From Nannochloropsis oceanica (taxonomy: Eukaryota > Sar > Eustigmatophyceae > Eustigmatales > Monodopsidaceae), in assembly GCA_004519485.1 (NCBI GenBank), contig CP038117.1:1066001-1130000 (forward strand): a stretch of 64,000 nucleotides of DNA, in the 5' to 3' direction. Below, piece by piece: positions 1-11,176 of this stretch; the first letter of the stretch is position 1; every line of letters starts with the position of its first letter. Under the pieces are notes generated by a model, which searched no databases, was not told where the DNA came from, and saw only the letters and a program-made list of their open reading frames with translations. A program made the translations under genes and the position numbers.

Positions 1-1064
1 CTGCTGCTGCAACTGCCACTGCTGCTGGTGGTGCATTCTGCGACGAACCGCGATCGCACCTCCTCATTCCCCGCCAATTCCCATATACACCACGCCAAAA
101 CCGCAAAGCTATTTGTAAAGGCCGCAAACACAAAGGCAAACATGTCCGCCACCAACTCCTCCAAGTCCAACCCGCCCACCTCCTCCCGCACCAATAGATC
201 AAGAACACTTTCCGCACGCTCTTCCTTCTCTCCTACCTCTCCCTCCCTCCCTCGTTCCTCCTTTGCTTTTCGGTACAAGACCAGCGCCTCCTCTGTTAAG
301 CCTCTTATTTTTACCCATGCCTGTTCCTTTTTTCTGGGGCCGAGCAAAAGAGAAGACATCATGTCAACCAGGCCTTTTTCCGGGTCGATCACGTCAAAAC
401 ACTCATAAAATTGCCCATAACGACCATCTTTTAAAATGTGTGGCCCGAATAGAACGCGAAGATTGAGGCGCATGACTAGGTGACGGCATGTGTCAAAAAG
501 GTCAATCAGGCCCGGGGGGGTTGATGGGGATGACGGGGATGAGGAATAAGACGACGACGAGGAGGAGGAGGGGGCGTGGAAGAGTAATGGTATCTGCGTC
601 TTAGCTTCGGCGGCAAGGAGATTGCAGAACCACTGCATGTTGGCGTCTCGAAAAAGGGGGAGAAAGAAATGATGCCGTGGTATGAAGGTGAACCCTTTTG
701 GTAGCATGTCTTGCATCAAGTCCGCAAAGCCTTCCAAGAAGGACAGATCGCTTTCCTTACTATTTAGCACTAGCTTTACGTCGGGCAGCGCGTACACGAG
801 AGACCACCATTTACCCGCAACATAGATTCTAAAGGGGCTATCATTCAGGTGTTTCGTATGCATTTTGATGAGAAAGTCGTTGACATTCTTAAGGAATGCC
901 AGTCCCACCCCCAGGAAGGGCACCCAGCCTCGGTACGAGGGGGGAAGAGGCTGCGTGGTCTGTGCATGGCGCCGCATATGCACAAGCAAAAGTGTTGTGA
1001 CCAGCGCAACACCCACGGTTATGAAGACCGGAGATCCCATGTCCACAGCGGACATCCAGAGCAT
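1..1064 (-). CDS. Cytochrome P450-like monooxygenase, C-terminal part beyond window
   Basis: The reverse strand is open from an ATG at 1064 to base 1 (about 354 residues). An in-frame TAG lies three codons upstream, so this is the first possible Met. The product starts with a hydrophobic anchor (residues about 10-27, PVFITVGVALVTTLLLVHM) followed by a Pro-rich hinge, as in ER-bound microsomal P450s. Residues about 310-325 read FAFVFAAFTNSFAVLAW, which I take as the oxygen-binding I helix. A threonine is present, but the usual acidic/Thr pair is replaced by Thr-Asn, a pattern closer to CYP7/CYP8/CYP51-type helices. The ExxR and heme Cys motifs would lie beyond the left edge, so the assignment rests on the N-terminal half only. 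A Ser run interrupts the F-G region. The substrate is unknown. Confidence 0.6.
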   Translation of the reverse strand, partial: MLWMSAVDMGSPVFITVGVALVTTLLLVHMRRHAQTTQPLPPSYRGWVPFLGVGLAFLKNVNDFLIKMHTKHLNDSPFRIYVAGKWWSLVYALPDVKLVLNSKESDLSFLEGFADLMQDMLPKGFTFIPRHHFFLPLFRDANMQWFCNLLAAEAKTQIPLLFHAPSSSSSSSYSSSPSSPSTPPGLIDLFDTCRHLVMRLNLRVLFGPHILKDGRYGQFYECFDVIDPEKGLVDMMSSLLLGPRKKEQAWVKIRGLTEEALVLYRKAKEERGREGEVGEKEERAESVLDLLVREEVGGLDLEELVADMFAFVFAAFTNSFAVLAWCIWELAGNEEVRSRFVAECTTSSSGSCSS

Positions 1065-1593
1065 GGCTAGCTATGGCCCTGGTCGGTGTTGTTGTTGTTG
1101 AGTTGATTGCGTGATTATGATTTTCCTGGCCTTTTGTCATATCGATATTGACAATGGCAATCTCTCGAGATACATTGAGTTATTTGATGGGTCGTTTGTA
1201 TTCATGGACATATCTGGCGGGGGAGACTGTATGATTGCCCAGGCCGACCGAAATTAACCTCCCCATGTCGCTGATCGAGGTCCACTTCTTGGGTCGTACG
1301 TACTTGCTTTGTCCCTGCTGACCTGCCCCTGTACGCCTTGCTGGGATGGCCCTCTTGTTAGTCGTAGCTCCACGTAATAGTACCCCTATTATGTATCCGT
1401 GGGTTCGGTGAGAGCGTGGTTTTGTGCTGCCTATGAAATATGTTTCTCCCGTCTTCGCCGCAATAATCGCCGAGCCATGTGCTGGCACTGTCCTCCTCCA
1501 CACGTCGTTAACCCATACCACCACATGGCTCAGCACACAGTAGAGGCAAATTCTACCCTCACGCACAACTTCCCACACATAAAGACCTCGACC
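1065..1593. other. Divergent intergenic region, P450/pyruvate kinase
   Basis: This 529-nt interval separates two divergently transcribed genes and must carry both promoters and 5' UTRs. ORFs here have no recognisable family, and I see no clear TATA box. Confidence 0.5.
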
Positions 1594-4238
1594 ATGGCGT
1601 CGTTGTCCTCCATGTTCCCACGCGGCCTCGGCCAAGGAGCCAGCAAACATTCGCTCAGGGCCGCTAGCACGCGGTTGCTGGCTTCCTTGGCGGCGCGTCG
1701 CAGTCATTCCCTGTTCCAAACCCGTGGCATCTATGCAGATGCAACGGGCAAGACGTATGAGCGGCAAGGTCTGGTCATGTACGTAGCATTCGATGATTGG
1801 GAATTTAGAGGTTTAAGAGAGCGAGTTGGGTTGGGTTGTGCTTCAATGATGACCGAACGTCACGATCCGCCGGGCTGCCGGCTTTGAGCCTTTACAAAAG
1901 TCGCGTGTGTCAAGTTAAGGTCATAGGCGTTCAAGTATAGAGCTTACCGGTACTGTAAATGTGCCTTAATCATCCTTCTTTGATCAGAAAATCCCCTTTC
2001 CCCCGACCATCCCCGCCTCTCCCTCACTCTCTCCCTTGACACACAGGACGCGCATTGTCTGCACGATCGGCCCGGCTTCGGAGCCCCAAGATGTGATGCA
2101 GGCATTAGCGGACGAAGGCATGAAGATCGGGCGATTAAATTTCTCGCATGCGGTCAAGTATGAGGAGATGTCCGAGAAGCTGAAGACCTTCCGCGGTATC
2201 AAGGCAAGTCACATTTTTGTTTCTTGTATTTGTATGGTGTACGTGATTGAAGATTGATAAATTGCTGGATGGTTTCATCAGATTTTTTTGATAAAGATTT
2301 TATCGATAAACTAGGTTTTTAGGCAGCATCCCTAGCAGGCACAATCAATCATGTAGAATATACTCACCTATTCTCCTCCCTCCCCCTCGCTCCCTCCCCA
2401 TCCAAATACAGGGAGCACATCGTCGTGTTGGTATCAATTTCAACCTCCGTGGCGCCCTCCTAGACACTAAAGGTCCTGAAATCCGCACCGGCTCATTTGA
2501 GGGTGGGGTGAAGCACGTTGAGATTCCCTCAGGGGCTGAAATAATCTTGACCACGGACCCCGCCTGGAAGGACAAAGGGACAGCGGAGAAGGTTTACGTG
2601 GATTACGGTGCTCTGGGGCGGACGTGTAAGAAGGGGGGTAATATACTGTTGGATGATGGCATTATCAAGCTGGAAGTGATTGAGCCCTTGCATCGGACTT
2701 TTCACACGGCGAACCCGGCCATGCCGATTACGGAGACGTTGTGCGTGGTGAAAAATAGAAACCCCGTCACGTTGGGCGCGAGGAAGGGGACGAATATTCC
2801 GGGGGCGATTCTGGAACTGCCGGCATTGACAGAAAGGGATAAGCAGGACTTGCAGTGGGGGGTTGAGAATGATGTTGATTTCGTGGCGGCATCGTTTGTG
2901 CGGAAAGCGGCCGACGTCCGCTCTGTGATTGTGCACTTGGAGCGATTGATGGCCAAACAGAAGCCGACGGAGGCGAATCCGAGGTTGGTGAGACCAGTGG
3001 TAATTTCCAAAATTGAGAATGCGGAGGCAATTACTAATTTCGATGAGATTTTGGCCGAGTCGGATGGGATCATGGTGGCGAGAGGAGACTTGGGGGTGAG
3101 GAGTTTTTGGGAGGAGGCATGGAGGGACATGGGACGGGAAAAGGTGTTTATTTGTGATGGAAAGTGGGCTGAGCGTGCTAAATACGCGCGTTTGCTGCGT
3201 CAGTAAGTTTGTCTAATTCATTCTTCTCGTCCATGCTCCCCACCAGCACTGAGAGTCCCTCTTTTCTTTTTTCCTTTTTTTCTTTTCCCCTCATTTTTTC
3301 CCCAACTCGAATAGGTTGAAGTCCCCTTCCAGGACGTCTTTACGGCGCAGAAAATGGTAAGCCAACGACGAATGGTAGAGTTATAAGGGAAAAGGGACGG
3401 GACAACTTTCCTGTGAGGTTAACATTACACATGTAATGTATGCATGGGTCACATCAAAGGATGCGTTGGTTAGCTTGACCTGTATTTCATCACCCCTCCT
3501 CCCTTCCCTTCCTCGCTCGCTCTGTTTCCCCCATACCAGATGGTGAAAAAATGCAACGATGCTGGTAAGCCCGTCATCGTCGCCACTCAAATGCTTGACT
3601 CCATGATGCGTAACCCCCGGCCGACCCGAGCAGAAGTGTCCGACGTGGGGAATGCTGTCCTCGATGGCGCTGATTGTGTCATGTTGTCAGGCGAGACAGC
3701 CGCCGGGAAGTACCCCGTGGAATCCGTACAGGCGATGCGGAACTGTGTTGTCCGCGCGGATACCACCCTGGATCATCCCGACGAAGTCACGGACCCCCTG
3801 TCTGTCTTGAAGAGGGCGCGGAGTTTTACGTCCCCTGTGCGGACGAGCCGACCGGGCTTGACTTCGGAGGAGCTTGAGGCTGTGGCATTATGCACGGTAG
3901 TGGCTGCATCGGAGCTTCAAGCTGACTTGATCATCGTTCTGACAACTCGCGGGAATTTTGCCCGGGCGGTGGCAAAGCATCGGCCGCAGATCCCTGTGAT
4001 GGTGTTCTGTAGTGAGTTGAAGGTGGCAAGGCAGCTCCAGCTTTTCAGGGGGCTCTTCCCTGTACTGCCCCCCAATCTGCAGGGGGCCACGGTGGAGGAT
4101 ATCCCGGAGGCCATTCGAACGGCAAAAGAAATTGGTTGGGTGAAGGCGGGAGACAAGGTGGTGGTCTCGAATTATGAGCTGTGGGCGGATGCAGGAATTA
4201 AGCAGAGCATGAATTTGAGGGTGTTTCCCGTGCAATAA
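1594..4238 (+). CDS. Pyruvate kinase, probably mitochondrial isoform (five exons)
   Basis: Pyruvate kinase makes ATP and pyruvate from phosphoenolpyruvate and ADP. My exon model is 1594-1778, 2047-2203, 2412-3095, 3315-3356 and 3540-4238, giving 588 residues, slightly longer than the usual 470-530. Hallmarks are [28 protein letters not shown], the signature region [10 protein letters not shown] with the catalytic Lys, [10 protein letters not shown] across the exon 3/4 junction, and TQMLDSM with [10 protein letters not shown]. The first exon encodes about 55 residues rich in Arg/Ser/Ala with no acidic residue until the end ([20 protein letters not shown]...), which looks like a mitochondrial presequence. 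This extension explains the extra length. Intron 2 appears to use a GC donor (AAG|GCAAGT). A GT donor 8 nt upstream (CGCG|GTATCA) with an acceptor at GGGAG is the alternative. Exon 4 is only 42 nt. Confidence 0.93.
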
Positions 4239-4652
4239 GTGAGAGGAAGAGGGAGTTAACAAGGAAGGGGAAGGGGTTGCAAAGGAGGCGTGTTTGTGTG
4301 TTTGTGTGTATGTGCGTGTGTGTGTGCTGTGTGTTTGTATTTTACTCTAGGTGTGCTGTCTTTGATGTTTGCACAGTGCTGTATGGGTGGTCGAAAACAT
4401 GTCCCTGACGGCGAACAACGTCTCGTTTATGGGTGGCGGCGTGAGCTGACAATGATGCATGTAAACATTCTTTCATACAAGCTTGCTGACTTGGTCAGAT
4501 GAGCCAGGAAACTGGCATAGAAAACTAAAAACGAACGGACGAGCGAACAAAAAAGAAGTAAGTAAGAGAAACCGAATGCATTTGTATTTTGAGGGGCAGC
4601 AGGCATTATCATTAACAAGTGTAGTTTTCGCTTTTGATTTGTTATGATTGAT
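4239..4652. other. Convergent 3' region
   Basis: This spacer lies between the convergent pyruvate kinase and roadblock genes. It holds a TG-rich stretch at about 4290-4340 and presumably both 3' UTRs. No gene is seen. Confidence 0.5.
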
Positions 4653-5333
4653 TCAGGCGCTGGAAGGCGTCCATCGCTGGAGGACCGTCACCAGGAACTC
4701 GTTATCTATAGGAGGGTGGCGGTCGGAGGAACATGTGAGATAATGTGTCGGGTGGCACGTCTTTGATGAGGTCAAAAACGTTTACCTACCGATGGCGGCG
4801 ATCACCTCATGCTTCTTCGTCTTTATGCGCAGATATTGAAATTCATTCTGTGGACCAAAATAAGAGAGAGGGCAGTTGTGTGACAGAAGAAAGTGGGATA
4901 ATTTGCTAGGCGCCAAGTACCCCTGACAGGCAATCCAGTGGCCACACTCATATCTACATGTATATATATGTATACGCACACAAAGACTCACCGAAGGGTC
5001 CAGGTCCCGAGCAACATTTTGGGCTTTGAGGGCTAGCTGCCGCACGGTGGCTGCCATAGCGTCTGCCCTTTCCTCGCTCATAGTATGGAAGCGGCGGAGG
5101 ACTTGGCCTTTCTTGTTAGTTATGACGTACCTGAGAGGATGGTAAGCATAGAATAAATTAAACACAGGTACTGCCAGAATTGAGCTGACACATCCACGTA
5201 CCCTTCGATACCTTGCTTAATCTTGATTCGCTCAATGGTCTCTTCGACCTGCGACTATTTTTGTGGGAGCGTGAAAATGGCGTATAAGTTTTGCGGCGGG
5301 GGGCGTGGCGGCAAAAAAGAAAGGACTCACCAT
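4653..5333 (-). CDS. Dynein light chain, roadblock/LC7 type
   Basis: Five exons on the minus strand: 5331-5333, 5202-5254, 4992-5130, 4790-4847 and 4653-4705. They total 306 nt and 101 residues, the normal length for DYNLRB/roadblock. The product matches the family end to end: MSQVEETIERIK, GYVITNKKGQVLRRF, LALKAQNVARDLDPS, NEFQYLRIKTKKHEVIAA and DNEFLVTVLQ. Roadblock proteins dimerise and bind the dynein intermediate chain, and relatives act as small-GTPase regulators. The first coding exon is the ATG alone, followed directly by GTGAGT; the next exon starts TCG CAG GTC. All introns are short (71-144 nt) and the phases fit. If the organism has no motile stage, the role is more likely cytoplasmic dynein or GTPase regulation. 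That last point is inference. Confidence 0.9.
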
Positions 5334-5633
5334 TTGCGGGCGTGGAGGTAGTAATTAAGTTCTGCTTTAAGTATGGACAATCGTAGACATCAGTGACTTG
5401 CTGCTAATGCTCTTGGGTAGTCAAATATTGAAGTACCAAGCACTCCACTCCAAAGTGCAAAATGGGTAAAACATTGACGGACCGTTTTTGGTCCTTCGCG
5501 ATTCGCTACATTCAAAGCTAGGACGTAAAAATGTTGCTCAGTGTCAAGCCATATTGACTCCCGGCTTAAAGCACAGCCTTGGTCACAGTCACACATATAA
5601 CTCTTACATAGGTACGCTTCTCCTAGACAAGAC

Positions 5634-6734
5634 ATGGTTGCGCGCCAGGTTTCGCTCGTGACAGGTAAGTCGTGTGCGGAGAGTAACAATGATGATAAAG
5701 CTGCCGTTCTGCCTCATATGCTTCCCTCCCACCAGGAGAAGGCAGGTCCAAGGGCAAGGGTAGTCGCCGCAGCAAATTACATGCCATTTCAGTGGACATA
5801 ATTACGAACAAGAAAGTTGCCTGCAGCAGTGCCAAGAAAAAGCTGAAGCCCTCCACCACTAGGCGCCGTGTCACCATTGTGGCAAGGTAAGTCCCGGGGG
5901 CCTGGAAGTCAAAAAGCTTTCCGCCGATGAGTCGCAGACACGCCAGCAATGCGACATTCCTTTCGACTCTTCGTTTCTACTTGAGAGCGCCATTGTATGT
6001 GCTAAATCTAGAGCGTAGCACGCCTTCCCAATAATCCCCCAAAAAGTGTCCTTTCGTTCGCGTTCGTGTTCTTACATCCACGCGTTCCCCTTACAAACAT
6101 ACAGCAAGCAATCCTCCAGGCTCAACGTCGATGCCGCCCAAAGTGACAACACGCGGAAAGTGGTGATGACTGTTCTGAAATCCGGTAGCAGTGGGAGTAC
6201 AAACATTAATAGCGCTGTCCAACTGCACGTAAAACCCCGGGTGGTAGTCAACACCACTAAGAATCTGGAAGTTGGAAGAGCGGTATTTCACGGTGATCAA
6301 AAGATGTTACAGAAGGACGTCACAAATCACAAGATCAGTGGGATGGCCGCGGCACGTTTACGGGGAGCGGCTGGAGCAGTCCGAGGCGGAGGGAAGGTCA
6401 GCAACATGACCAGCAGCAGCAAAAACACTGCGATAGGAAAAAGCAGTGTAAACAACAGGAGTAGTAGCAACAACAGCAGCAGCAAGAGTACCACGGCGTT
6501 GGCGACAGCCAAGTTGATCGTGTCGGCAGGGAGCCACCCCAAGAATTCGGACATCAAGCAGGTGCGTCTTGGGGCACATGGTAACCCGGGGAGAGGAGGT
6601 TAGATTTTTCAAAATCACATCATGACTGGCATTATTTCACACACAAATATCCTAAACAGTTACTGGGCGCGTACGAGAAGGGATGGGTGGCAGATAAGAC
6701 CTTCGCGCTGGAGCTCCAGAGACTGCTCGTCTGA
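5634..6734 (+). CDS. Basic low-complexity protein of unknown function
   Basis: Four exons, 5634-5664, 5736-5886, 6105-6561 and 6660-6734, join in frame through GTAAGT/GTAAGT/GTGCGT donors and pyrimidine-rich acceptors, giving 237 residues. The N-terminal 60 residues are strongly basic (GRSKGKGSRRSK, SSAKKKLKPSTTRRR). The middle is rich in Gly, Ser, Asn and Lys, with runs of Ser/Asn. The tail ends with a possible amphipathic segment (LLGAYEKGWVADKTFALELQ). I recognise no domain. The basic character would suit a nucleic-acid-binding or nuclear protein, but that is speculation. It lies 300 nt from the divergent roadblock gene, so the two may share a promoter region. Confidence 0.6.
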
Positions 6735-7671
6735 ATCTTTGAACGGGGGTGGAAATAGGGGGGAGTGATCATGAAAGAGAGGGGGCATGTGCATAGCAGC
6801 AAATAAAGTCCGATACTGGCAGCTCCATAAATTCAAGCAAAGAAGAAGCAATGTGATAATTAAATTCAATAAGTGATTGTATTACTCTTGTTTGGCGCTT
6901 ATGCGTGTGCATTTTGCTTTGGAAAAGCCGTCATTTCGTGCATGGGCCAAATAGCCTCGCTCTTTCGCAGACTCTTATCTTGCTTGGATACTCGCCGGGG
7001 GCATGGGGAGCAGGTTTATGGAAAGGTCCCATTGTCTTGTGCATGATACGGACTACAACTCGCCCAAGTGCACTTCAAAGTGTGGTAAAATTTTGCGTGG
7101 TCCATGTGAGAGGAGAGGGGCCGAGTCCTGTGCATGCATTGTGTTTGAGGGACCCTATAACTAATTCTGGCTTTCACACAAAAACGCGACTCAAACTCAC
7201 GCGGCTCTTGTGCTTCTTAAACATGGGTTTGTCCCGCAACTTTTACCTGTACTTGTACATCCACATAATTACTTATTCATCGCACGAGAGAATTGAGTGG
7301 TCAACAATTTGTTTGGAGTCGTGTGGCAAGTGTTTTGCTCAAGCAAGTCGAACGGGATTCCAAGCAACAGAAAATAACAAATGCGACTTTAGGAACTCTC
7401 CCTCTCGTCTCTGGCCACGAGTACCCCGTGCTCATTAGCCGACCAGATATCCCGCGAGCAGGGTTTCTTCTGTCTTTAAAGAGAGAAGAATTGTCTCCCG
7501 TGTCTGTACTAGCGTCCCTTCTCTTACGGACTATCCCTCCTACTCGCCTCACGACAACAGCACCGAAACCCAGCAAAGGAGCCGACAGTTCAAGCAAGCC
7601 AAGTTCTGAGTCAGACTCCTGCTGCTTGTTTGTGGGTCAATATCGAGAAAGCGGCGTCCATTACATTGGAA
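6735..7671 (+). other. Intergenic region and probable 5' UTR of the JmjC gene
   Basis: This 937-nt stretch lies between two plus-strand genes. ORFs at 6905-7438 and 7293-7721 show no family resemblance and overlap one another. Part of the right side may be transcribed leader for the demethylase. Confidence 0.4.
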
Positions 7672-10093
7672 ATGAAGAGGGAAGCAGAGAGTCCACCGCT
7701 CGAGGATTCTACCTGGAGTGATGAGAGCTCTAAGGGCGGTGGGACTCGCAGAAAGAGCCTTGTGGGCGCGAACGGAAGAGTGGGCAAAAAAACGCAAATG
7801 AAGAACCAAAGCGAAGACGACGATGGGGTCTCTTCCTCGTCTTCAACCTCCTCCTCCTCCTCCTCCTCCTCCTCCTCCTCCTTCTCCTCCTCCTCCTCTT
7901 CCTCTTCAGCCGCCACTTTTGCTGTTGCAAACGTGGCAAGTGGAAGCTCCTCAACCGCCACCGCCTGCATCAGCGGCTCATCCGCCGCACAAGTGTGCGA
8001 AAAGAAGGACGGTAAACGAAATGCCACTCACACCTTGCCTCATTGGGTAGGAAACTCCTTCAACGAATGCGGCAAGAGGACTAGGCGGCCGCCGCCTCGT
8101 TTTACGGAGTCAGGTTTGGACTCCAAAGAGGAATCGATTCTTCGCCAGGCGATTGAGAACTCCAAGATCGAGACACACTTATGCGATACGGTCGAGATTG
8201 CGGATGTACCGACATTTCGGTAAGTCAATTTGAGTCATGGTGGCTGAGGTAGAGCGGGGGCGGGAGGGATGAGAAGAGAGGGCGGGGAGACGAAAAGGCG
8301 ATGAGCTATATTCGCCGCCTGTATATAAGCGCGCTGTTTTCATGCCTTTCTACGAGGCAAGGTAAGCAATGTTAATGCCATTTGTTCACTCTTTTCTACT
8401 TTCCTCACCGTGTGCCATTTTCCCTTCTCTTTATCGAGCCCACGTCCGCGAGACCTTCAAGAATTGATTTAGACCTAACGCTTGCTCCCTCCTTCTCTCC
8501 TCCCTTCCCTTTTTCCCTAGCCCGAGCCCCGCCGAGTTTGCGGATCCCATCCAATTTATCGAGAGTGTCCGCGGTGCCGGTGAGCACTTTGGCATCGTCA
8601 AGATCATCCCTCCCCAGGGGTGGTCTCCTCCACCCGAGGCCTTGGACCTCTCGTCCACGCTACCTTTTAAGACAAGGCTGCAAAGCTTGCAGTTCTTCAA
8701 ACAAGGGACGGGGTTTGCGGATGGGAAGAATTACAGCTTTGCAGAGTACGAGGCCATGGCGCATGCGTTTGCAGAGAGGTGGAAGAGGGAGAGGTATGAG
8801 AAGCAAGGGAAGGAGGGGCCGCGCCTCGAGGATCTTGAGCGGGACTACTGGAGGATCATTGAGACGGCGGAGGAGGTGGTGGACGTGGAATACGGGAATG
8901 ACTTGGACACGTTGACGTACGGGAGTGGGTTTCCACGGGCGAAGGATTTGATGATGCCTTCAGGAGGAGACGGATCGGAAGAGAAGTTTGCAACCGAGAC
9001 GATTGGAAAGGATAAGGAGGGGAGAGGGCGGGTGTTTGGCACGCCCGAGTACTATGAGCGGTGCGGATGGAATATGAACAACCTCCCCCTCTGGCCTGGA
9101 TCCGTTTTGAGGTACATTCGCGCTCCGCTGAAGGGGGTGAATGTCCCGTGGCTGTACCTGGGAATGCAGTTTGCGACTTTTTGTTGGCACAATGAGGACA
9201 ACTTTATGTATTCGATTAATTACCTCCACAAAGGGGCGCCCAAGCAGTGGTACTCCATTCCCGGGTCCAAGGCAGACTTGATGGAGAAGGTTATGAAGGG
9301 ATTTTTGCGCGAGGTCTTTGATAACAATCCGGATTTGCTCCACCACATGACCAACCAGTTTCATCCCGTCCTCTTCCACCGTGCCGGGGTCCCTGTCTTC
9401 AAAGCCCACCAGCGACCTGGCGAGTTTATTGTCACCTTTCCCAAGTCATTTCATGCCGGGTTTAATTACGGATTCAACGTCGCGGAAGCTGTCAACTTCT
9501 CTCCCCCTCACTGGTTGCCGGCCGGGAGGGAGGCCATTGAGAGGTACCGGAAATTTGCCCGTGAATCGGTCGTCTCCCACGATCGGCTGGTTCTTACCCT
9601 GGCGCATAACTTGTGTCCGGAGTGGTCAATCCCGTCTTTAAGGGCGTTGTTGAACGACCTGACGTTGATCGTGAAGGAGGAAGAGTATGTGAGGAATGAG
9701 CTCAGCCGTCAGGGGTTGAGGGTGGATGTGGTGCCGACGGATAAGTTGCTACCGAACAATTTGAAGGAGATGGATGATATCTCCCTGGACTACGATGAGA
9801 AGCGCGCGTGCTTGAGTTGCAAGCATGTGTGTTTCCTGTCGGCCGTGGCATGCGAGTGCAGTGAGTACAAGGTGGCGTGCTTGAGAGAAGTGGCATTGCT
9901 GTGCGATTGCAAGATGGAAGAACGTTATCTGATGGCGTGGCATAGCATCAGTGCCTTGTGGGGAATGGTCCGCCGCGTGGACAATTACTTGAAAGCTCGG
10001 CAGGAAGAAGTAGGCAAGAAGGAAAAGGAGGCAGAAGACGAAGCGGGCGTCACCACCACGAGCGATGGAGAGTCGTCAAATGGTGCGCCTTGA
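7672..10093 (+). CDS. JmjN/JmjC-domain histone lysine demethylase, KDM5-like
   Basis: Two exons, 7672-8219 and 8521-10093, encode 706 residues. JmjC demethylases remove methyl groups from histone lysines using Fe(II) and 2-oxoglutarate. Order: a Ser-rich acidic leader with a long poly-Ser tract (CTC/TCC repeat about 7845-7905); JmjN split by the intron (VPTFRPSPAEFADPIQFIES, about 180-225); JmjC (about 360-530) with the Fe ligands in FCWHNEDN (His and Glu) and the distal His in FPKSFHAGFNYGFN; then a C5HC2-type zinc finger (ACLSCKHVC ... ACECSEYKVACL ... LLCDC, about 600-660). JmjN+JmjC+C5HC2 is the KDM5/JARID1 and plant JMJ14 arrangement, which suggests H3K4 as substrate. No ARID or PHD finger is present. 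The intron phase is 2 and restores the Arg-Pro of JmjN. Confidence 0.92.
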
Positions 10094-10408
10094 GCGGTGG
10101 GGACAAAAAGAAAAGAGTGTAAATACAAAATAACTCGCAGAAAGGAATCATCTGTAGGTGTGTATGAGAATTGATTGCGTGTCCTGTGTACGTATCTTTG
10201 TGTTCCTATGTATTTGCCTAGGAGAGAGAGAGGGAATGACGGCCTTCATGCCTCGTCATCCTCAGCCAGCCGTAATCCCTGACACTACCAACAAGACAAT
10301 GGTTGAAAAAGAGAGAAGAATAAGACACATCGATCATCACTCAATGTGCAGCTTTTTGTTTTGCGATTCTTCACCCCCTCCCTATTTATTTCTTACGTCC
10401 TAGCTAGC
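10094..10408. other. Convergent 3' region
   Basis: This short spacer is between the demethylase and the small membrane-protein gene on the other strand. Nothing else is seen. Confidence 0.5.
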
Positions 10409-10729
10409 TTAGTCGTCCTTCTTGTTGCCTGGGGCAGTCTCCAAATTCCCTGTAGTCGAGCTGCGTGTCCTGCTCTTGCTTCCGACCGGCGTCGTGGGCC
10501 AGACCAGCCCCGCGCATTCCACCTCACTTTTGGTTGCCAGCCGGCCGGTGGGCTTGTGCCTCCACTCCCCGTTCTGGTAATTGAGGCTGTCGAGTCCCGG
10601 AGGTATGCCGTAGGTCTTTTCGTAGTCGGCCTGGGAGATGGGTTTGCTCTTGATTGCCAGCTCCACAAAAGCCAGGAGGATTGAGGCCAAGAAAAACAGG
10701 ACGCAAAATGTTGGGAAATCGATCTCCAT
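10409..10729 (-). CDS. Small single-pass membrane protein, unknown
   Basis: A single exon of 106 residues starting at MEIDFP. An in-frame upstream start at 10798 would add 23 Pro/His-rich residues and looks like leader. Residues about 5-27 form one transmembrane helix (FPTFCVLFFLASILLAFVEL), with Glu near its end. A soluble part follows with a conserved-looking core (SQADYEKTYGIPPGLDSLNY, NGEWRHKPTGRLATK) and a polar tail ending GNKKDD. I do not recognise the family. The size and layout resemble small accessory subunits of organelle membrane complexes, but nothing in the sequence proves this. It is a real-gene candidate because the composition is not repetitive. Confidence 0.6.
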   Translation of the reverse strand: MEIDFPTFCVLFFLASILLAFVELAIKSKPISQADYEKTYGIPPGLDSLNYQNGEWRHKPTGRLATKSEVECAGLVWPTTPVGSKSRTRSSTTGNLETAPGNKKDD

Positions 10730-11176
10730 GGTCGTGTATAGCTTGTTGTGTGTATGTGGGGCGTGGGGTGCGCGCGCAGGGGGGAAGGGGAGAAGCAAGC
10801 GAGGAACAAATGTTGAAGGCGACTGTTAACCTGATTTATGTAGTTTTTAAGTGGAGATGGCTCTGGGTTTAGTATGGCGGGACTATAGGCGTCAGAATGT
10901 GATTAGAAGAAAGGCTATGTCGGGTCGTTAATATACGTGTGGCACTTGCCCGCGGGGCACAAAGACATACACAAAAAATACGGCGCACTCATCCCAACGG
11001 CTCCGTCCAGTTTAAAAATCCGTTTGATCAAAGTAAGAAGAGGCAGGAGGTAAGAAAAATAAAGTGGCGTCTTTTTAATTTCGCGCTTGCTATCTCTTGC
11101 TTTCAACCGACTGTCAACTACTGTCTGTAGCCATCGTCGTTCACGCCCCCTCCCTCTCTCCTCCTAAACCCCAATT
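10730..11176. other. Intergenic region
   Basis: This spacer contains the promoter side of the small membrane-protein gene and the 3' side of TyrRS, both on the minus strand. No coding signal is seen. Confidence 0.5.

Noticed and set aside
1180-1767. 195-residue minus-strand ORF opposite pyruvate kinase exon 1
   Set aside because: It overlaps the conserved presequence exon on the other strand and has no recognisable domain.
8318-8330. TATATAAG box
   Set aside because: It lies inside the JmjC gene intron with no gene starting downstream of it other than exon 2.
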